Assembly: GCA_900319195.1 (NCBI GenBank) | Contig: ONNL01000194.1 | Span: 1 to 16,872, forward strand | Origin: an uncultured Ruminococcus sp. | Lineage (GTDB): Bacteria; Bacillota; Clostridia; Oscillospirales; Ruminococcaceae | Reading direction: 5' to 3' | Length of the DNA stretch: 16,872 nucleotides | In this document: piece by piece, positions 1 through 8,482 of the stretch | How the letters are laid out: every line of letters starts with the position of its first letter | Position numbering within the stretch: position 1 is the first letter of the stretch | The notes under the pieces: generated by a model | What the model saw: the letters and a program-made list of their open reading frames with translations, nothing else | The model's database searches: none | What the model was told of the DNA's origin: nothing | Position numbers and translations under genes: made by a program

Positions 1-696
1 AAGTGTTGACATTACGAGGTGTCCGGTCTCGGCAGCGGTTACAGCAGCCTGAATGGTCTCGAAGTCACGCATTTCTCCTACGAGGATTACATCAGGGTCT
101 TCACGGAGGGCAGCTCTGAGGGCGAGTGCGAAATCGGGAACATCGTCTCCGACCTCACGCTGATTGACCATGCAGCGCTTGTGCTCGTGAACATACTCGA
201 TAGGGTCTTCGATAGTGATGATATGTGCGCTCTTGTTAAGGTTTACGTAGTCTATCATACCTGCAAGAGTTGTAGATTTACCTGAACCGGTAGGACCTGT
301 TACGAGAACGAGTCCACGGGGACGCATTGCGAAATCCGCAAGGATCGGAGGAAGTCCGAGATCCTCAAGTGTCGGGATATCGTTGCGGAGAAGTCGGATA
401 GAGATAGCCGTATGACCTCTCTGGAAGAAGATGTTTACACGGTGACGGTAGCCGCTTCTGGTGGTGAATGAAAAGTCGGTATCCTTATGAGCCGCAACGC
501 TTCTTGCCTGCGGTTCATTTGTCATCTGGTTGACGATGTTGAGTATTTCCTCCTCATCCATTTCGGGATACTGCGAGCGCATTGTGCGAAGAGTACCGTT
601 AAGACGAACGACGGGGGCGATACCGTTTGTAAAATGCAAGTCCGAACAGCCGAGCAGACGGACTTCATCAAGTATCCTGTTGATTTCAATAGCCAT
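1..696 (-). CDS. pilT: Type IV pilus retraction ATPase PilT (C-terminus missing at window edge)
   Basis: The first 232 residues are present; the frame runs open through base 1, so the C-terminus lies outside. PilT is the cytoplasmic hexameric ATPase that depolymerises pilin into the membrane and powers retraction. Visible features are an N-terminal PAS-like region with SDLHFTNGIAP (residues 18-28), Walker A GPTGSGKS at 134-141, the Asp box TIEDPIEY at 161-168, Walker B DPDVILVGEMRD at 200-211, and the PilT-typical AAETGHLVMSTL at the edge. The mid-protein acidic and His boxes match PilT better than PilB, and there is no MshEN domain. The ATG at 696-694 is preceded by a GGAGGA ribosome binding site at 704-709. 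The gene begins 24 bases after the pilB stop, so pilB and pilT are probably co-transcribed. Confidence 0.95.
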   Translation of the reverse strand, partial: MAIEINRILDEVRLLGCSDLHFTNGIAPVVRLNGTLRTMRSQYPEMDEEEILNIVNQMTNEPQARSVAAHKDTDFSFTTRSGYRHRVNIFFQRGHTAISIRLLRNDIPTLEDLGLPPILADFAMRPRGLVLVTGPTGSGKSTTLAGMIDYVNLNKSAHIITIEDPIEYVHEHKRCMVNQREVGDDVPDFALALRAALREDPDVILVGEMRDFETIQAAVTAAETGHLVMSTL

Positions 697-720
697 AGCT
701 TTATCCTCCGAATGTAATTA

Positions 721-2400
721 TTATACAGTATATGTGGATTTAATGAGTTCTTCTATTGATGTTACGCCTGCCTGAACGAGCTCTGATACGTTCTCACGGA
801 GAAGCTTGGTACCGTTTGCTCTTGCAGCAGCCTCTATCTGTTCCTTGTCGCCGCCCTTAGCGATGATCTGCGAAACATCAGAGGTACAATGGATGATCTC
901 ATGGATAGCGGTTCTTCCCTTATAGCCTGTGTTGTTGCATGAAGGACAGCCGCAGGGCTCAAATATCTCAATGGAATTCGGTATTTCCATGAGCTTGTTT
1001 TCTTCCTCGGTGGACATTCTCTTTCTCTTGCAGCTCGGGCAGAGTACCTTAACAAGTCTCTGAGCGATAACACCGATAAGTGAAGTTGCAACCATGTAGG
1101 AAGCTATACCCATATCAACGAGACGAACAACTGTCGAAGCAGCGTCGTTTGTATGAAGTGTTGAAAGAACGAGGTGTCCTGTGATAGCGGCACGAATACC
1201 GATCTCTGCTGTCTCGGCATCACGCATCTCACCGATCATGACGATATCAGGGTCCTGACGGAGAATTGAACGGAGGGCAGCCGCGAAGGTCATGCCTGCC
1301 TTTGTATTAACCTGACACTGATTGATACCGTCGATAGCCTTTTCGACAGGGTCCTCAACTGTGATAACGTTTACATTCGGCTTTGCGAGCTCACCAAGAG
1401 CTGCGTAAAGAGTGGTTGTTTTACCTGAACCGGTAGGTCCTGTTACAAGGATAACTCCGTGAGGAACACGAAGCATACTCTCGAAGAGCTGATAGTTGTA
1501 ATCCGACATACCGAGGTCTGTGATCTTACGGAGAGCTATCTGACCTGTTGAAAGGATTCGGATAACTATCTTTTCACCGTGTACGGTAGGAAGTGAAGAT
1601 ACACGGACATCAAGTGTTGTTCCGTCAACTACCTGTGTGAAACGACCGTCCTGCGGGATACGCTTCTCAGCGATGTTCATGCCGCTGATGAGCTTGAGAC
1701 GTGTTGTAAGTGCGCTGTGAACTGCACTCGAAATATTCATGAGCTCTACGAGGTCGCCGTTAACACGGATTCTGATACGTGTATAGGTCTTGAAGGGCTC
1801 GATATGGATATCGGTAGCATCCGCTCTGTACGAGTTTTCTACGATAGTAGTAGCAAGCTTAACGATAGGAGCGCTCTCAACTCTGTCCTTGGACTCCTCG
1901 TCCTCCTGATTCATGTTTCCGAGGTCGTTGAACTGGTTAACGCTGTCAATAACGCTGTCAACGTTCTGCATTGAGTAGCACTTACCAATAGCCTTGTTGA
2001 TAGCAGAGGTCGTTGCAAGTACAGGGATAGTATCAAGACCTGTCTGAGCCTTGATATCCTCGAGTATAATGAAGTTTACAGGATCGTTTGTTGCGACGGT
2101 AAGACGTCTGCCCTGAATGTTGATAGCGATTACCGCGTGCTTTCTTGCAAGCGCCTCAGGGATCTTCTGAACTGCTTCAGTATTTATCTCGACATTATCG
2201 AGGTCAACGTACTGAACGTGCAGCTTTCCTGCCAGAGCCTGTGAAAACTTAACCTCTGACATAAATCCGAGTTCGACAACAACGTCACCGAACTTCTTGG
2301 CTCCATTTGACTCCTTTTGAGCCGCAAGAACCTTCTGGAGCTGTTCATCGTCGATCAGCCCCTGACGAACTAAGTAGTCGCCAATTCTCTCATTTCTCAT
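721..2400 (-). CDS. pilB: Type IV pilus extension ATPase PilB
   Basis: This 559-residue protein is a GspE/PilB-family hexameric ATPase that drives pilin polymerisation at the cytoplasmic face together with PilC. The N-terminal MshEN-like domain spans roughly residues 1-150 (it starts RIGDYLVRQGLIDDEQL). The second N-terminal domain carries DIHIEPF at 197-203. Walker A GPTGSGKTTT is at 321-330, the Asp box VITVEDPVE at 345-353, Walker B DPDIVMIGEMRD at 383-394, and the His box HLVLSTLHTNDA at 409-420. The tetra-cysteine zinc site is C454/C457 and C485/C488. Length and domain order are normal for the family. The ATG is supported by GGAGG about 6 bases upstream. MshEN domains in PilB/GspE proteins can bind cyclic di-GMP; whether this one does is not visible here. 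The gene is divergent from pilD and is followed by pilT. Confidence 0.96.
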   Translation of the reverse strand: MRNERIGDYLVRQGLIDDEQLQKVLAAQKESNGAKKFGDVVVELGFMSEVKFSQALAGKLHVQYVDLDNVEINTEAVQKIPEALARKHAVIAINIQGRRLTVATNDPVNFIILEDIKAQTGLDTIPVLATTSAINKAIGKCYSMQNVDSVIDSVNQFNDLGNMNQEDEESKDRVESAPIVKLATTIVENSYRADATDIHIEPFKTYTRIRIRVNGDLVELMNISSAVHSALTTRLKLISGMNIAEKRIPQDGRFTQVVDGTTLDVRVSSLPTVHGEKIVIRILSTGQIALRKITDLGMSDYNYQLFESMLRVPHGVILVTGPTGSGKTTTLYAALGELAKPNVNVITVEDPVEKAIDGINQCQVNTKAGMTFAAALRSILRQDPDIVMIGEMRDAETAEIGIRAAITGHLVLSTLHTNDAASTVVRLVDMGIASYMVATSLIGVIAQRLVKVLCPSCKRKRMSTEEENKLMEIPNSIEIFEPCGCPSCNNTGYKGRTAIHEIIHCTSDVSQIIAKGGDKEQIEAAARANGTKLLRENVSELVQAGVTSIEELIKSTYTV

Positions 2401-2406
2401 AGCAAA

Positions 2407-2412
2407 CCTCCG
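2407..2412 (-). promoter_or_regulatory. Ribosome binding site of pilB
   Basis: On the minus strand CGGAGG precedes the pilB ATG by 6 bases. This fixes the start, and there is no other in-frame ATG nearby. Confidence 0.8.
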
Positions 2413-2435
2413 CTTTTTTATTTTTGTGAAATTAC

Positions 2436-2463
2436 TTGAAATTTCTTTTTTATATGTTATAAT
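2436..2463 (+). promoter_or_regulatory. Sigma-A promoter of pilD (extended -10)
   Basis: TTGAAA at 2436-2441 is separated by 16 bases from TATAAT at 2458-2463. TGT directly before the -10 gives an extended -10 (TGnTATAAT). Transcription would start near 2470, leaving a leader of about 37 bases that contains the AAGGGGG ribosome binding site (2492-2498) of pilD. Confidence 0.8.
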
Positions 2464-2466
2464 GTT

Positions 2467-2472
2467 ATTATA
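2467..2472 (-). promoter_or_regulatory. Candidate -10 element for pilB
   Basis: The minus strand reads TATAAT here, about 70 bases upstream of the pilB start. No good -35 is present at 16-18 bases (CTTAAA or CCTTAA only), so this is tentative. It would overlap the start point of the divergent pilD promoter. Confidence 0.3.
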
Positions 2473-2506
2473 AACATTTTATAATCTTTTTAAGGGGGCA
2501 ATACCA

Positions 2507-3349
2507 ATGTCTGATTTTCAGAATATGCTTCATGACCCGTTCACCACATTTCAGTTCTGCGCCTTTTTCTATGCAATGACCTTTCTTTTCGGTATATGCA
2601 TAGGAAGCTTTCTGAATGTCGTGATAATCAGGATACCGCGTCATGAATCACTCATCAAGCGTTCCTCACACTGCATGACCTGTGGTGCGAAGATACGTCC
2701 TATCGACATGATACCTGTTTTCAGCTGGCTTTTCCTCAGAGGAAAATGTCATAACTGCGGCGAGAAGATCTCACCGAGGTATCCGATAGTCGAAGCGCTG
2801 AACGGATCACTTTACGTTCTCACGTTCTACGTTCTTGATATTAATGCTAAAGCCATAATAACCTGCGCACTGATGTCTCTGCTTGTCGTTGTCGCCTTCA
2901 TGGACTGGGACACGCTGGAGATAAGCGAGATCGTACTTGCACTCATACTTCTTCTTGCTGTTCCGCTTGCAATCTTCACAAATGATGTTTCATTGAAGAG
3001 CAGAATAATCGGAGCATTTGTCATCAGCGTACCGTTCTTCATTATCGGAGAGGTAAGCCGTGTATTCATCAGAAAGAAGTTCGGAGAAGATTTCAGAGCA
3101 ATTGAGCTCGGAGATACACTTCTCATGATAGCCGCAGGTGCCGTTCTCGGAACGCGTGCTGTTATCGTTTCAGCATTAATAGGAATTGTTACAGCCGCCA
3201 TAGGCGGAATAATCAACAAAGCAATTACTAAGGAATCAAAATTCGCTTTCGGACCTTTCCTTTCAATAGGGATCGCAGCCGCAATGCTCTGGGGCAATGA
3301 GATAGCTGATTGGTACGTAAAGCTTCTGACGGCTCCCGCCGTTCAGTAA
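2507..3349 (+). CDS. pilD: Prepilin peptidase PilD (A24 family)
   Basis: This 280-residue polytopic membrane aspartic protease cleaves the class III leader of prepilins after Gly and usually N-methylates the new N-terminus. The N-terminus carries the family motif GSFLNVVIIRIP (33-44). Two CxxC pairs (C56/C59 and C81/C84) form the zinc-binding methyltransferase-side loop, and PRYPIVEALNG follows. Aspartates sit in FMDWD (D133/D135) and LGD (D203), and FAFGPFLSIG (247-256) is the conserved C-terminal segment. The second Asp motif is ELGDTLL rather than the usual GxGDxK, a variation worth noting. About eight hydrophobic segments fit the family. It is the only plus-strand gene in the pilus locus, lying between pilB and the minor pilin genes with its own promoter and terminator. 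Its likely substrates are the prepilins encoded at 3401-7639. Confidence 0.95.
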   Translation: MSDFQNMLHDPFTTFQFCAFFYAMTFLFGICIGSFLNVVIIRIPRHESLIKRSSHCMTCGAKIRPIDMIPVFSWLFLRGKCHNCGEKISPRYPIVEALNGSLYVLTFYVLDINAKAIITCALMSLLVVVAFMDWDTLEISEIVLALILLLAVPLAIFTNDVSLKSRIIGAFVISVPFFIIGEVSRVFIRKKFGEDFRAIELGDTLLMIAAGAVLGTRAVIVSALIGIVTAAIGGIINKAITKESKFAFGPFLSIGIAAAMLWGNEIADWYVKLLTAPAVQ

Positions 3350-3364
3350 AAAACAATAAAATTT

Positions 3365-3398
3365 ACAGGCAGCAGCATTGAACTGCTGCCTGTTTTTT
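3365..3398 (+). terminator. Terminator of pilD, probably bidirectional
   Basis: An 11-bp perfect stem (ACAGGCAGCAG / CTGCTGCCTGT) with a 7-base loop is followed by six T residues on the plus strand. On the minus strand the stem is followed by a T-rich stretch after three A residues. It probably also ends the convergent pilus operon, whose last stop codon is at 3401. Confidence 0.9.
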
Positions 3399-3400
3399 GT

Positions 3401-4507
3401 TTACATCTGATCGGGCAATGTGTAGATAAAGTAGATGCAGTCAGAATAATTCGCGTCAGTAGAAGCTACCTCGTTAAAGATAGTTGCTCTGTTCGGAAGT
3501 GACTTATAAGCATAGTCATCATGTCCGTCTTCACCGAATGTACCTGTTTCAGTGTTATCATAATGGTCAGTCGATATAGCTCCCGATTCTGTTTCCTTGT
3601 AATAAACAGGATAATAGAACTTATTTGTGACAAAAGCAGAGTTGATATTTACAAACGAGAAGTTGATGCTTGAGAGCATATAGGATGCACCCATTTTGTC
3701 GCTGCTCATATCAAATGCGCCTTCATCCTTCGGATTAACTACAACGCTCATTGAGAAGAATGCAGATGTTGTAGAGAGCTCCTTATCTGAATTATCAGAA
3801 GTGCCGTCTGAATTAATATCTACATACTGTACGTTTCCGGCTACTGACTCACAGTATCCGGGAATGAATGTAAATGCGTAGTTGTCGTAATAGCCCTTGT
3901 TGATGACCGACCTTGTCAGCTTTGTCTTTGATGCATCAAGCGAAGCAGGGGTATGGAACTCTGTCACATTTGTCTGCTTACCTGTTGCAGGGTCTATCAC
4001 GGGTTCAACTCTTTTTCCTGTATCGTCGATCCTCTGGTATGAGGTACCTGCTGTAAAGGTCCATTCATATTCGTCAACAATACCGTAATTACCTGTGCCG
4101 TCATCGTCGTTTTTGACCTTCAGCATTCTTACCTTTCCTGTCAGTGGAACAGGACTACCTGATGAATTGCCTGTAACTCTGTCCTCATAGTATCTTTTAA
4201 GGAAGCTCTTTACTGCTATCTCTTCATCAGCCGTTGAGCTGTCATCGACAGCTATACTGTCTCCGTCCTCGTCTATAAGTGCACCTCTGTAGACCTCAAC
4301 GTGTTCCGCATATCTGAGAGAATCCTCAAAATAGTGCTTGATATTATCAACTACAGCCGAGGATGACTCCTGTGTATTAGCGTGCTTAACGATCTTTTCA
4401 AGAGGATCAAGTGTCCTCAGTGCGCCAAACATTATAAGGGAAAAGATCGCCATTACAATTACAAGCTCAACGAGGGTGAAGCCCTTGAGATTTTTATTGT
4501 TCTTCAT
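3401..4507 (-). CDS. Minor prepilin, PilW/GspJ-like
   Basis: The 368-residue product begins with a class III leader: a short basic stretch, then KGFTLVELVIVMAIFSLIMF. PilD would cut between G9 and F10, leaving Phe at position 1 and the assembly glutamate at position 5 (E14). Residues 10-32 form the hydrophobic helix that packs in the pilus core. The remaining roughly 330 residues form an extracellular domain that I do not recognise, rich in Asp, Ser, Thr and Tyr. The size and its position as last of three minor-pilin-like genes fit PilW (T4P) or GspJ (type II secretion). The ATG is supported by GGAGGG upstream and the gene starts 14 bases after the preceding stop. A pilus-tip or priming role is inferred; the exact orthology is not certain. 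Confidence 0.8.
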   Translation of the reverse strand: MKNNKNLKGFTLVELVIVMAIFSLIMFGALRTLDPLEKIVKHANTQESSSAVVDNIKHYFEDSLRYAEHVEVYRGALIDEDGDSIAVDDSSTADEEIAVKSFLKRYYEDRVTGNSSGSPVPLTGKVRMLKVKNDDDGTGNYGIVDEYEWTFTAGTSYQRIDDTGKRVEPVIDPATGKQTNVTEFHTPASLDASKTKLTRSVINKGYYDNYAFTFIPGYCESVAGNVQYVDINSDGTSDNSDKELSTTSAFFSMSVVVNPKDEGAFDMSSDKMGASYMLSSINFSFVNINSAFVTNKFYYPVYYKETESGAISTDHYDNTETGTFGEDGHDDYAYKSLPNRATIFNEVASTDANYSDCIYFIYTLPDQM

Positions 4508-4521
4508 GATCTCCCTCCAAA

Positions 4522-4956
4522 TCAGCTCGTTGCTTCCGTTGTTGTGGTAGCTGTTGTAGCAGGCGGATTGGTAGGCTTAGGAACATTAACGAACTTGAAG
4601 TTCCTGTTAGCAGGGTCAGAGATCACATTTCCGTCGGTATCATATTCAATGTCCGAAGGGCTCTGATAAACCTCATAAGCCGTTGCAGGAATCGTGATTG
4701 TCTGCTGTCCGCCGGTTTTATTGTATTTCACCTTGATGTTAACATCTCCGGGAGAAACCGCAATGGATGTATTCTGTGCCTCTGCAACAGGGCCCTCGTA
4801 AGCGACCTTTTTATTGAGCTCACGAGCCGACCTTGAATGCTTGTTTATCGAGGTGCCGAGTGTGAGAAGAAGCAGGGAAAGCAGTGCAAATACCAACAAA
4901 GCGATAAGGCACTCCACGAGAGTCATGCCGCCAAGCTTTTTTCTTGTTTTCTTCAC
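4522..4956 (-). CDS. Minor prepilin, PilV/GspI-like (GTG start)
   Basis: This 144-residue protein has a clear prepilin leader KKLGGMTLVECLIALLVFA. The cleavage site is G10/M11, with the +5 glutamate at E15, followed by a hydrophobic helix. Met at +1 and the ECLIALLVF core resemble PilV and GspI minor pilins. The start is GTG: the ATG seven bases upstream is out of frame, and GGGGG (4964-4968) sits correctly before the GTG. The C-terminus ends in a Pro/Thr-rich tail (TTATTTTEATS). It lies 13 bases after the 889-residue gene and 14 bases before the PilW-like gene, so the three are surely co-transcribed. It probably forms part of a tip complex with its neighbours, which is an inference from family and order. 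Confidence 0.82.
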   Translation of the reverse strand: MKKTRKKLGGMTLVECLIALLVFALLSLLLLTLGTSINKHSRSARELNKKVAYEGPVAEAQNTSIAVSPGDVNIKVKYNKTGGQQTITIPATAYEVYQSPSDIEYDTDGNVISDPANRNFKFVNVPKPTNPPATTATTTTEATS

Positions 4957-4969
4957 GAGTCATTCCCCC

Positions 4970-7639
4970 TTAATTGCATACATACTGAACAGATTCATAT
5001 TTATGTGCGCCCATAGCGTCACTGTAAGTCGAATGCTGTGAAGCGCTGCTGTTAGGATCCATGTAGAGAACGCCGAAGTTGTTCTGACGAGACATACCGT
5101 CAATACTGTTAAAGCTCTTTACATCGAAGCAGCCTATAATATTGATAGTATTAAGGCTTGTATTTGATACAAGAAGGTCATCATATGTTACCTTTGACGC
5201 ATCAAGCATTGTAGCACCTGCATTGTTTTTGAAGTCTGTATAAGGAGCCTCAAAGTAAGCTGAAGCCTGGAAATTATTATATGCGTAGAATACAGAGTTC
5301 AATGCACCATAAATATATACATTCGGAGGATTAATGGAATTTGTTCCTATATCTGCCGAGCTGTAGATAGATATTTCTGTTCCGTTATCCTTAGCAGCCT
5401 TAAACGACTTTGTAAGGATATTTACCTTTTCAAATGTAACGTTGCCGTTGATAAAGAACTTAACATCGCCGCTCATAGTGTCGTCAATGATGAAATTCTT
5501 ATCAGCACCGATAGTGCAGCCGTCTACAACTACAATGATATCATGTCCGTCGGGCTCAATAACCACATCGGAAGGAAGCGAATTAGGTGTTGTTGCTGTA
5601 AATCTTACATCATCAGTGATAGTAGCCTGCCCCGTATACAGAGGCACCTGAGAAATATCAGTATATTTGTTCTCTGATACCTTTGAGATCAATGTAGGAG
5701 TCTGTGAGAAGTTGAATGAGTTGATCTGCTCATAGATAGTCTGAACGACCTGATTGTCAATGTTAGAAGTATTATTCTTATTGAGAATTACTTCCTTGGT
5801 CGCATAGTCGGGATAAATATCGGCAGTATAATCTGTAAGCGGCTTTGTCGAAGCAGCTTCGATAGATGTAGCGGATGCCTGATCTTCAATGTAGTTTCCG
5901 GCTTCATCATACCATCCTGCCTTGTCAAGTGCCTCATCAGCTGTAACGATATTTCCGGCAGCGTCCTTATAAACCGGTATGGTCTTAGGATATTCCCATT
6001 CGCCCACGTAACCTTCAATACACTCATCTGCCTGAATGGTCACTCCGCCGCCGTCATAAAGAGTTGCAACAGCAGCTGTTTCGGGTCTCTTGAAATAATC
6101 ATTAACCACTGTATTAAAGCCGTAAGCAGCTCTTGTTTCCTCTGAGATCCATGCCGTCACATTATGCTGGGTATTGTACATATCATGGTAAACATTTACA
6201 TTTCTTACAGCAGCACTGACAGGAGCTTCCTCCTGAGTGTAACCGTCCTTCAGCTTATCAGCGTCGAGATAGCTGTAATTACCATTGATCTTTACTACCT
6301 TCATACTGCCGTTAGCATCATCAATGATAGAGCAATAGATCGTTCCGTTAACTGTAAGTGTTGCGTTATCCTTAAGTGTAAGTTTTCCGCCGACAACAAG
6401 ATCACCGTTGACCGTAACGTCAGAGCCGATCGTTACGTTACCGGCTACTCTTAGATCCTTTGCAAAATACTTGTCATTACCGCTTCCAGCGTCGTCTATC
6501 TCAATATTTCCTCTTGAGTAAACATTACCGCCGAATGAATCATATGACAGAGTACCGTCTGCAACAGATGAAGTCCACTTCTGGAGCTTTGTTCCCTTGT
6601 TAACGATCTTTGATGTAACTCCGGGATCCATGCAGTAAATATCAGCATCAAATTCATTTTCGATAGCTGCACCGTCTATCTGCAGCGAACCGCAGAAAAT
6701 GTTGAACGGAACGTTTTCATTTGTATTCTTATTTACAAGTTTCATTGTGCAGCCACAGGTAAGATTCATGTCACCGTCAACATATATATGCGGTATCTCA
6801 GCAAACTTTGTGAAATCGGAAGCGCTGAGTCTTGTGGTGTAGCATCTTACGCTGTTAAGCTGTGTTACCGAATAATCTCCCCAGATCTCAAAGCCGTCGC
6901 CGGGCTTCTGGAAGTAGAAATCCGTCTGCGTATCGGTGATGAAATTACCGTCAATGATAACGGGAGCCTGCATAACGTCGTCCGAACCGATGGTGTATGT
7001 TTCACCTGTAAGGTATCCGGGAGGTGTATCGCTTGAACGATTGTTAGAATACAGATCGGTATAGTCCTTTTCACCGGCACCCTGAATACCTAATCCGAGG
7101 TAGGTTCCGCCGAGTGCGCAGGTATGGTTACTTACCTGTGCAGCACCCTGCGAGAAGAAGCCTGCGCCGCCTGTTTTCGGAGGTGGTGCAACGGGGTCAA
7201 CCATTACGTATGATGTTACAGATGTCGTTTCGCCCGAAAGCTCAACATCTGCTGTAACTGCGATTATCTTCTTTTCTACCCAAGAAAAAGTCTCGGGGTC
7301 ATAAACGCGCTTTTTGCCCGAATATGAAAGCTTTGCCTGTGTGATCTTTCCCATTCCGGGGTTATCCATATCAACACCGACAACGACGGGAGCACTGCTC
7401 TCGCCTATTCCTGCTACTGCCTTTGCAAAGTCAGTATCATAGCTGACTGCTGCAAGTACGCTGTCGATTGCAGAACGTGCTGTGTACGATGCCTGCGATG
7501 ATGAATACGACTTATGTGCACGGTTGTTTGCTGCAGCAGCAAGCACCAGCGCACTCGTCAGAAAAATTATCACCAAAGACAACACCGAAACAACAGTAAA
7601 CAATACTGTGCCCTTTAGGGTCTTTTTAAATGATTTCAT
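4970..7639 (-). CDS. Very large PilX/GspK-like minor prepilin, putative pilus-tip protein
   Basis: The 889-residue product starts MKSFKKTLKG, then TVLFTVVSVLSLVIIFLTSALV, a basic leader followed by a long hydrophobic helix as in PilX and GspK. The likely cleavage site is G10/T11. Position +5 is Thr, so the conserved glutamate is missing, as in GspK, which caps the type II pseudopilus. Residues 45-65 (SYSSSQASYTARSAIDSVLAA) resemble the YxAExGxExA segment that follows the helix in PilX. The large exterior includes a beta-solenoid-like stretch at about 398-436 with alternating TV, VNG and VGG units, and several Cys residues. The gene sits after pilO and directly before PilV- and PilW-like genes, the usual minor pilin order. 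It is far larger than usual PilX or GspK (roughly 200-330 residues). The tip-adhesin role is inference. Confidence 0.72.
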   Translation of the reverse strand: MKSFKKTLKGTVLFTVVSVLSLVIIFLTSALVLAAAANNRAHKSYSSSQASYTARSAIDSVLAAVSYDTDFAKAVAGIGESSAPVVVGVDMDNPGMGKITQAKLSYSGKKRVYDPETFSWVEKKIIAVTADVELSGETTSVTSYVMVDPVAPPPKTGGAGFFSQGAAQVSNHTCALGGTYLGLGIQGAGEKDYTDLYSNNRSSDTPPGYLTGETYTIGSDDVMQAPVIIDGNFITDTQTDFYFQKPGDGFEIWGDYSVTQLNSVRCYTTRLSASDFTKFAEIPHIYVDGDMNLTCGCTMKLVNKNTNENVPFNIFCGSLQIDGAAIENEFDADIYCMDPGVTSKIVNKGTKLQKWTSSVADGTLSYDSFGGNVYSRGNIEIDDAGSGNDKYFAKDLRVAGNVTIGSDVTVNGDLVVGGKLTLKDNATLTVNGTIYCSIIDDANGSMKVVKINGNYSYLDADKLKDGYTQEEAPVSAAVRNVNVYHDMYNTQHNVTAWISEETRAAYGFNTVVNDYFKRPETAAVATLYDGGGVTIQADECIEGYVGEWEYPKTIPVYKDAAGNIVTADEALDKAGWYDEAGNYIEDQASATSIEAASTKPLTDYTADIYPDYATKEVILNKNNTSNIDNQVVQTIYEQINSFNFSQTPTLISKVSENKYTDISQVPLYTGQATITDDVRFTATTPNSLPSDVVIEPDGHDIIVVVDGCTIGADKNFIIDDTMSGDVKFFINGNVTFEKVNILTKSFKAAKDNGTEISIYSSADIGTNSINPPNVYIYGALNSVFYAYNNFQASAYFEAPYTDFKNNAGATMLDASKVTYDDLLVSNTSLNTINIIGCFDVKSFNSIDGMSRQNNFGVLYMDPNSSASQHSTYSDAMGAHKYESVQYVCN

Positions 7640-7693
7640 TTTTACCGCCTTTCAAGTTACAATTGTTTATAACTACTGCAGCGACCCAACAGA

Positions 7694-8467
7694 TCAATCA
7701 ACGTCTATTACAGGTTCTTCAAGTTTATACATCGAATAGAGTGTTACGACAAAAGTTGCATTGAATTCTTCATCATCAGCCCAGCCTGTCATTTCGTCAG
7801 CATCCGGGTTCTTCGGAGCAGCTGCTTCGCCCTCTGCATTTTCTTCCTCGACCTCTGAAAGCTCAACAGAATTGATAATGATCGTTGAACCGTTATCCTC
7901 GATATCCTTCATGTATTGCCAGATATCTGCCTTGGTTCCTGTTGCTGTAAATCCATACTGTGTTGACATTGCTGTCTCTGCTGTTCTCATTGAAGCTTTT
8001 GTACTTTCATCAAGCTTTTCATCTACTGCAGCCTGATATGTTCCGTTTATATCAGCTGCCGCTCTGCTTGCCTCACCGTATGTAGAGGGTGTGTAGTAAT
8101 AGAACTCGATCGGAGCCTCTGCTACTTCGCCAACATCAAGAGTTGTGACCTTGAGCTTGTTCTTATCAGCATAGCTCTGCATAAAGCGGTCAAGCTCCAT
8201 AGGTGTGTCGATCTCCTCGACATCAACGAACTTGTCAACTATGTTATTTGTATCTGTTACAGTCTGGCTGATAGTCTTTTTAAGAGGCTCGATCTGCTTG
8301 ATCTTATCCTTGATCTGCTTCTCCTCTGTCTGCTTAGTAGCCAGTGTAGCCTTGCTCTCCTTTATTTCCTTTGACTTGGGCTTTATCATACCGAAGAAGC
8401 CTACAAGCAAAAGTACAACAGCAAGTAAAATTCCGAGAATTACTTTATCTCTGTAATTTAATTTCAT
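7694..8467 (-). CDS. pilO: Type IV pilus alignment protein PilO
   Basis: This 257-residue bitopic protein has one N-terminal membrane helix (about 9-27), a charged coiled coil (about 30-75), and a C-terminal globular part expected to be a ferredoxin-like fold on the outer face. This layout matches PilO, which pairs with PilN to link the cytoplasmic motor to the pilus. Sequence similarity by eye is weak, so the call rests on topology and its place directly after the pilM-pilN fusion. The start has GGGAGGT about 9 bases upstream, 15 bases after the previous stop. An acidic segment (EEENAEGEAAAPKNPDADE) interrupts the C-terminal region. The gap to the next gene is 54 bases, the largest in this operon. 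Confidence 0.82.
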   Translation of the reverse strand: MKLNYRDKVILGILLAVVLLLVGFFGMIKPKSKEIKESKATLATKQTEEKQIKDKIKQIEPLKKTISQTVTDTNNIVDKFVDVEEIDTPMELDRFMQSYADKNKLKVTTLDVGEVAEAPIEFYYYTPSTYGEASRAAADINGTYQAAVDEKLDESTKASMRTAETAMSTQYGFTATGTKADIWQYMKDIEDNGSTIIINSVELSEVEEENAEGEAAAPKNPDADEMTGWADDEEFNATFVVTLYSMYKLEEPVIDVD

Positions 8468-8482
8468 CTGAATCGACCTCCC

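Noticed and set aside
2827..3297. A 156-codon minus-strand open frame opposite pilD
   Set aside because: It lies within a clear PilD gene and its translation is low-complexity with no family features.
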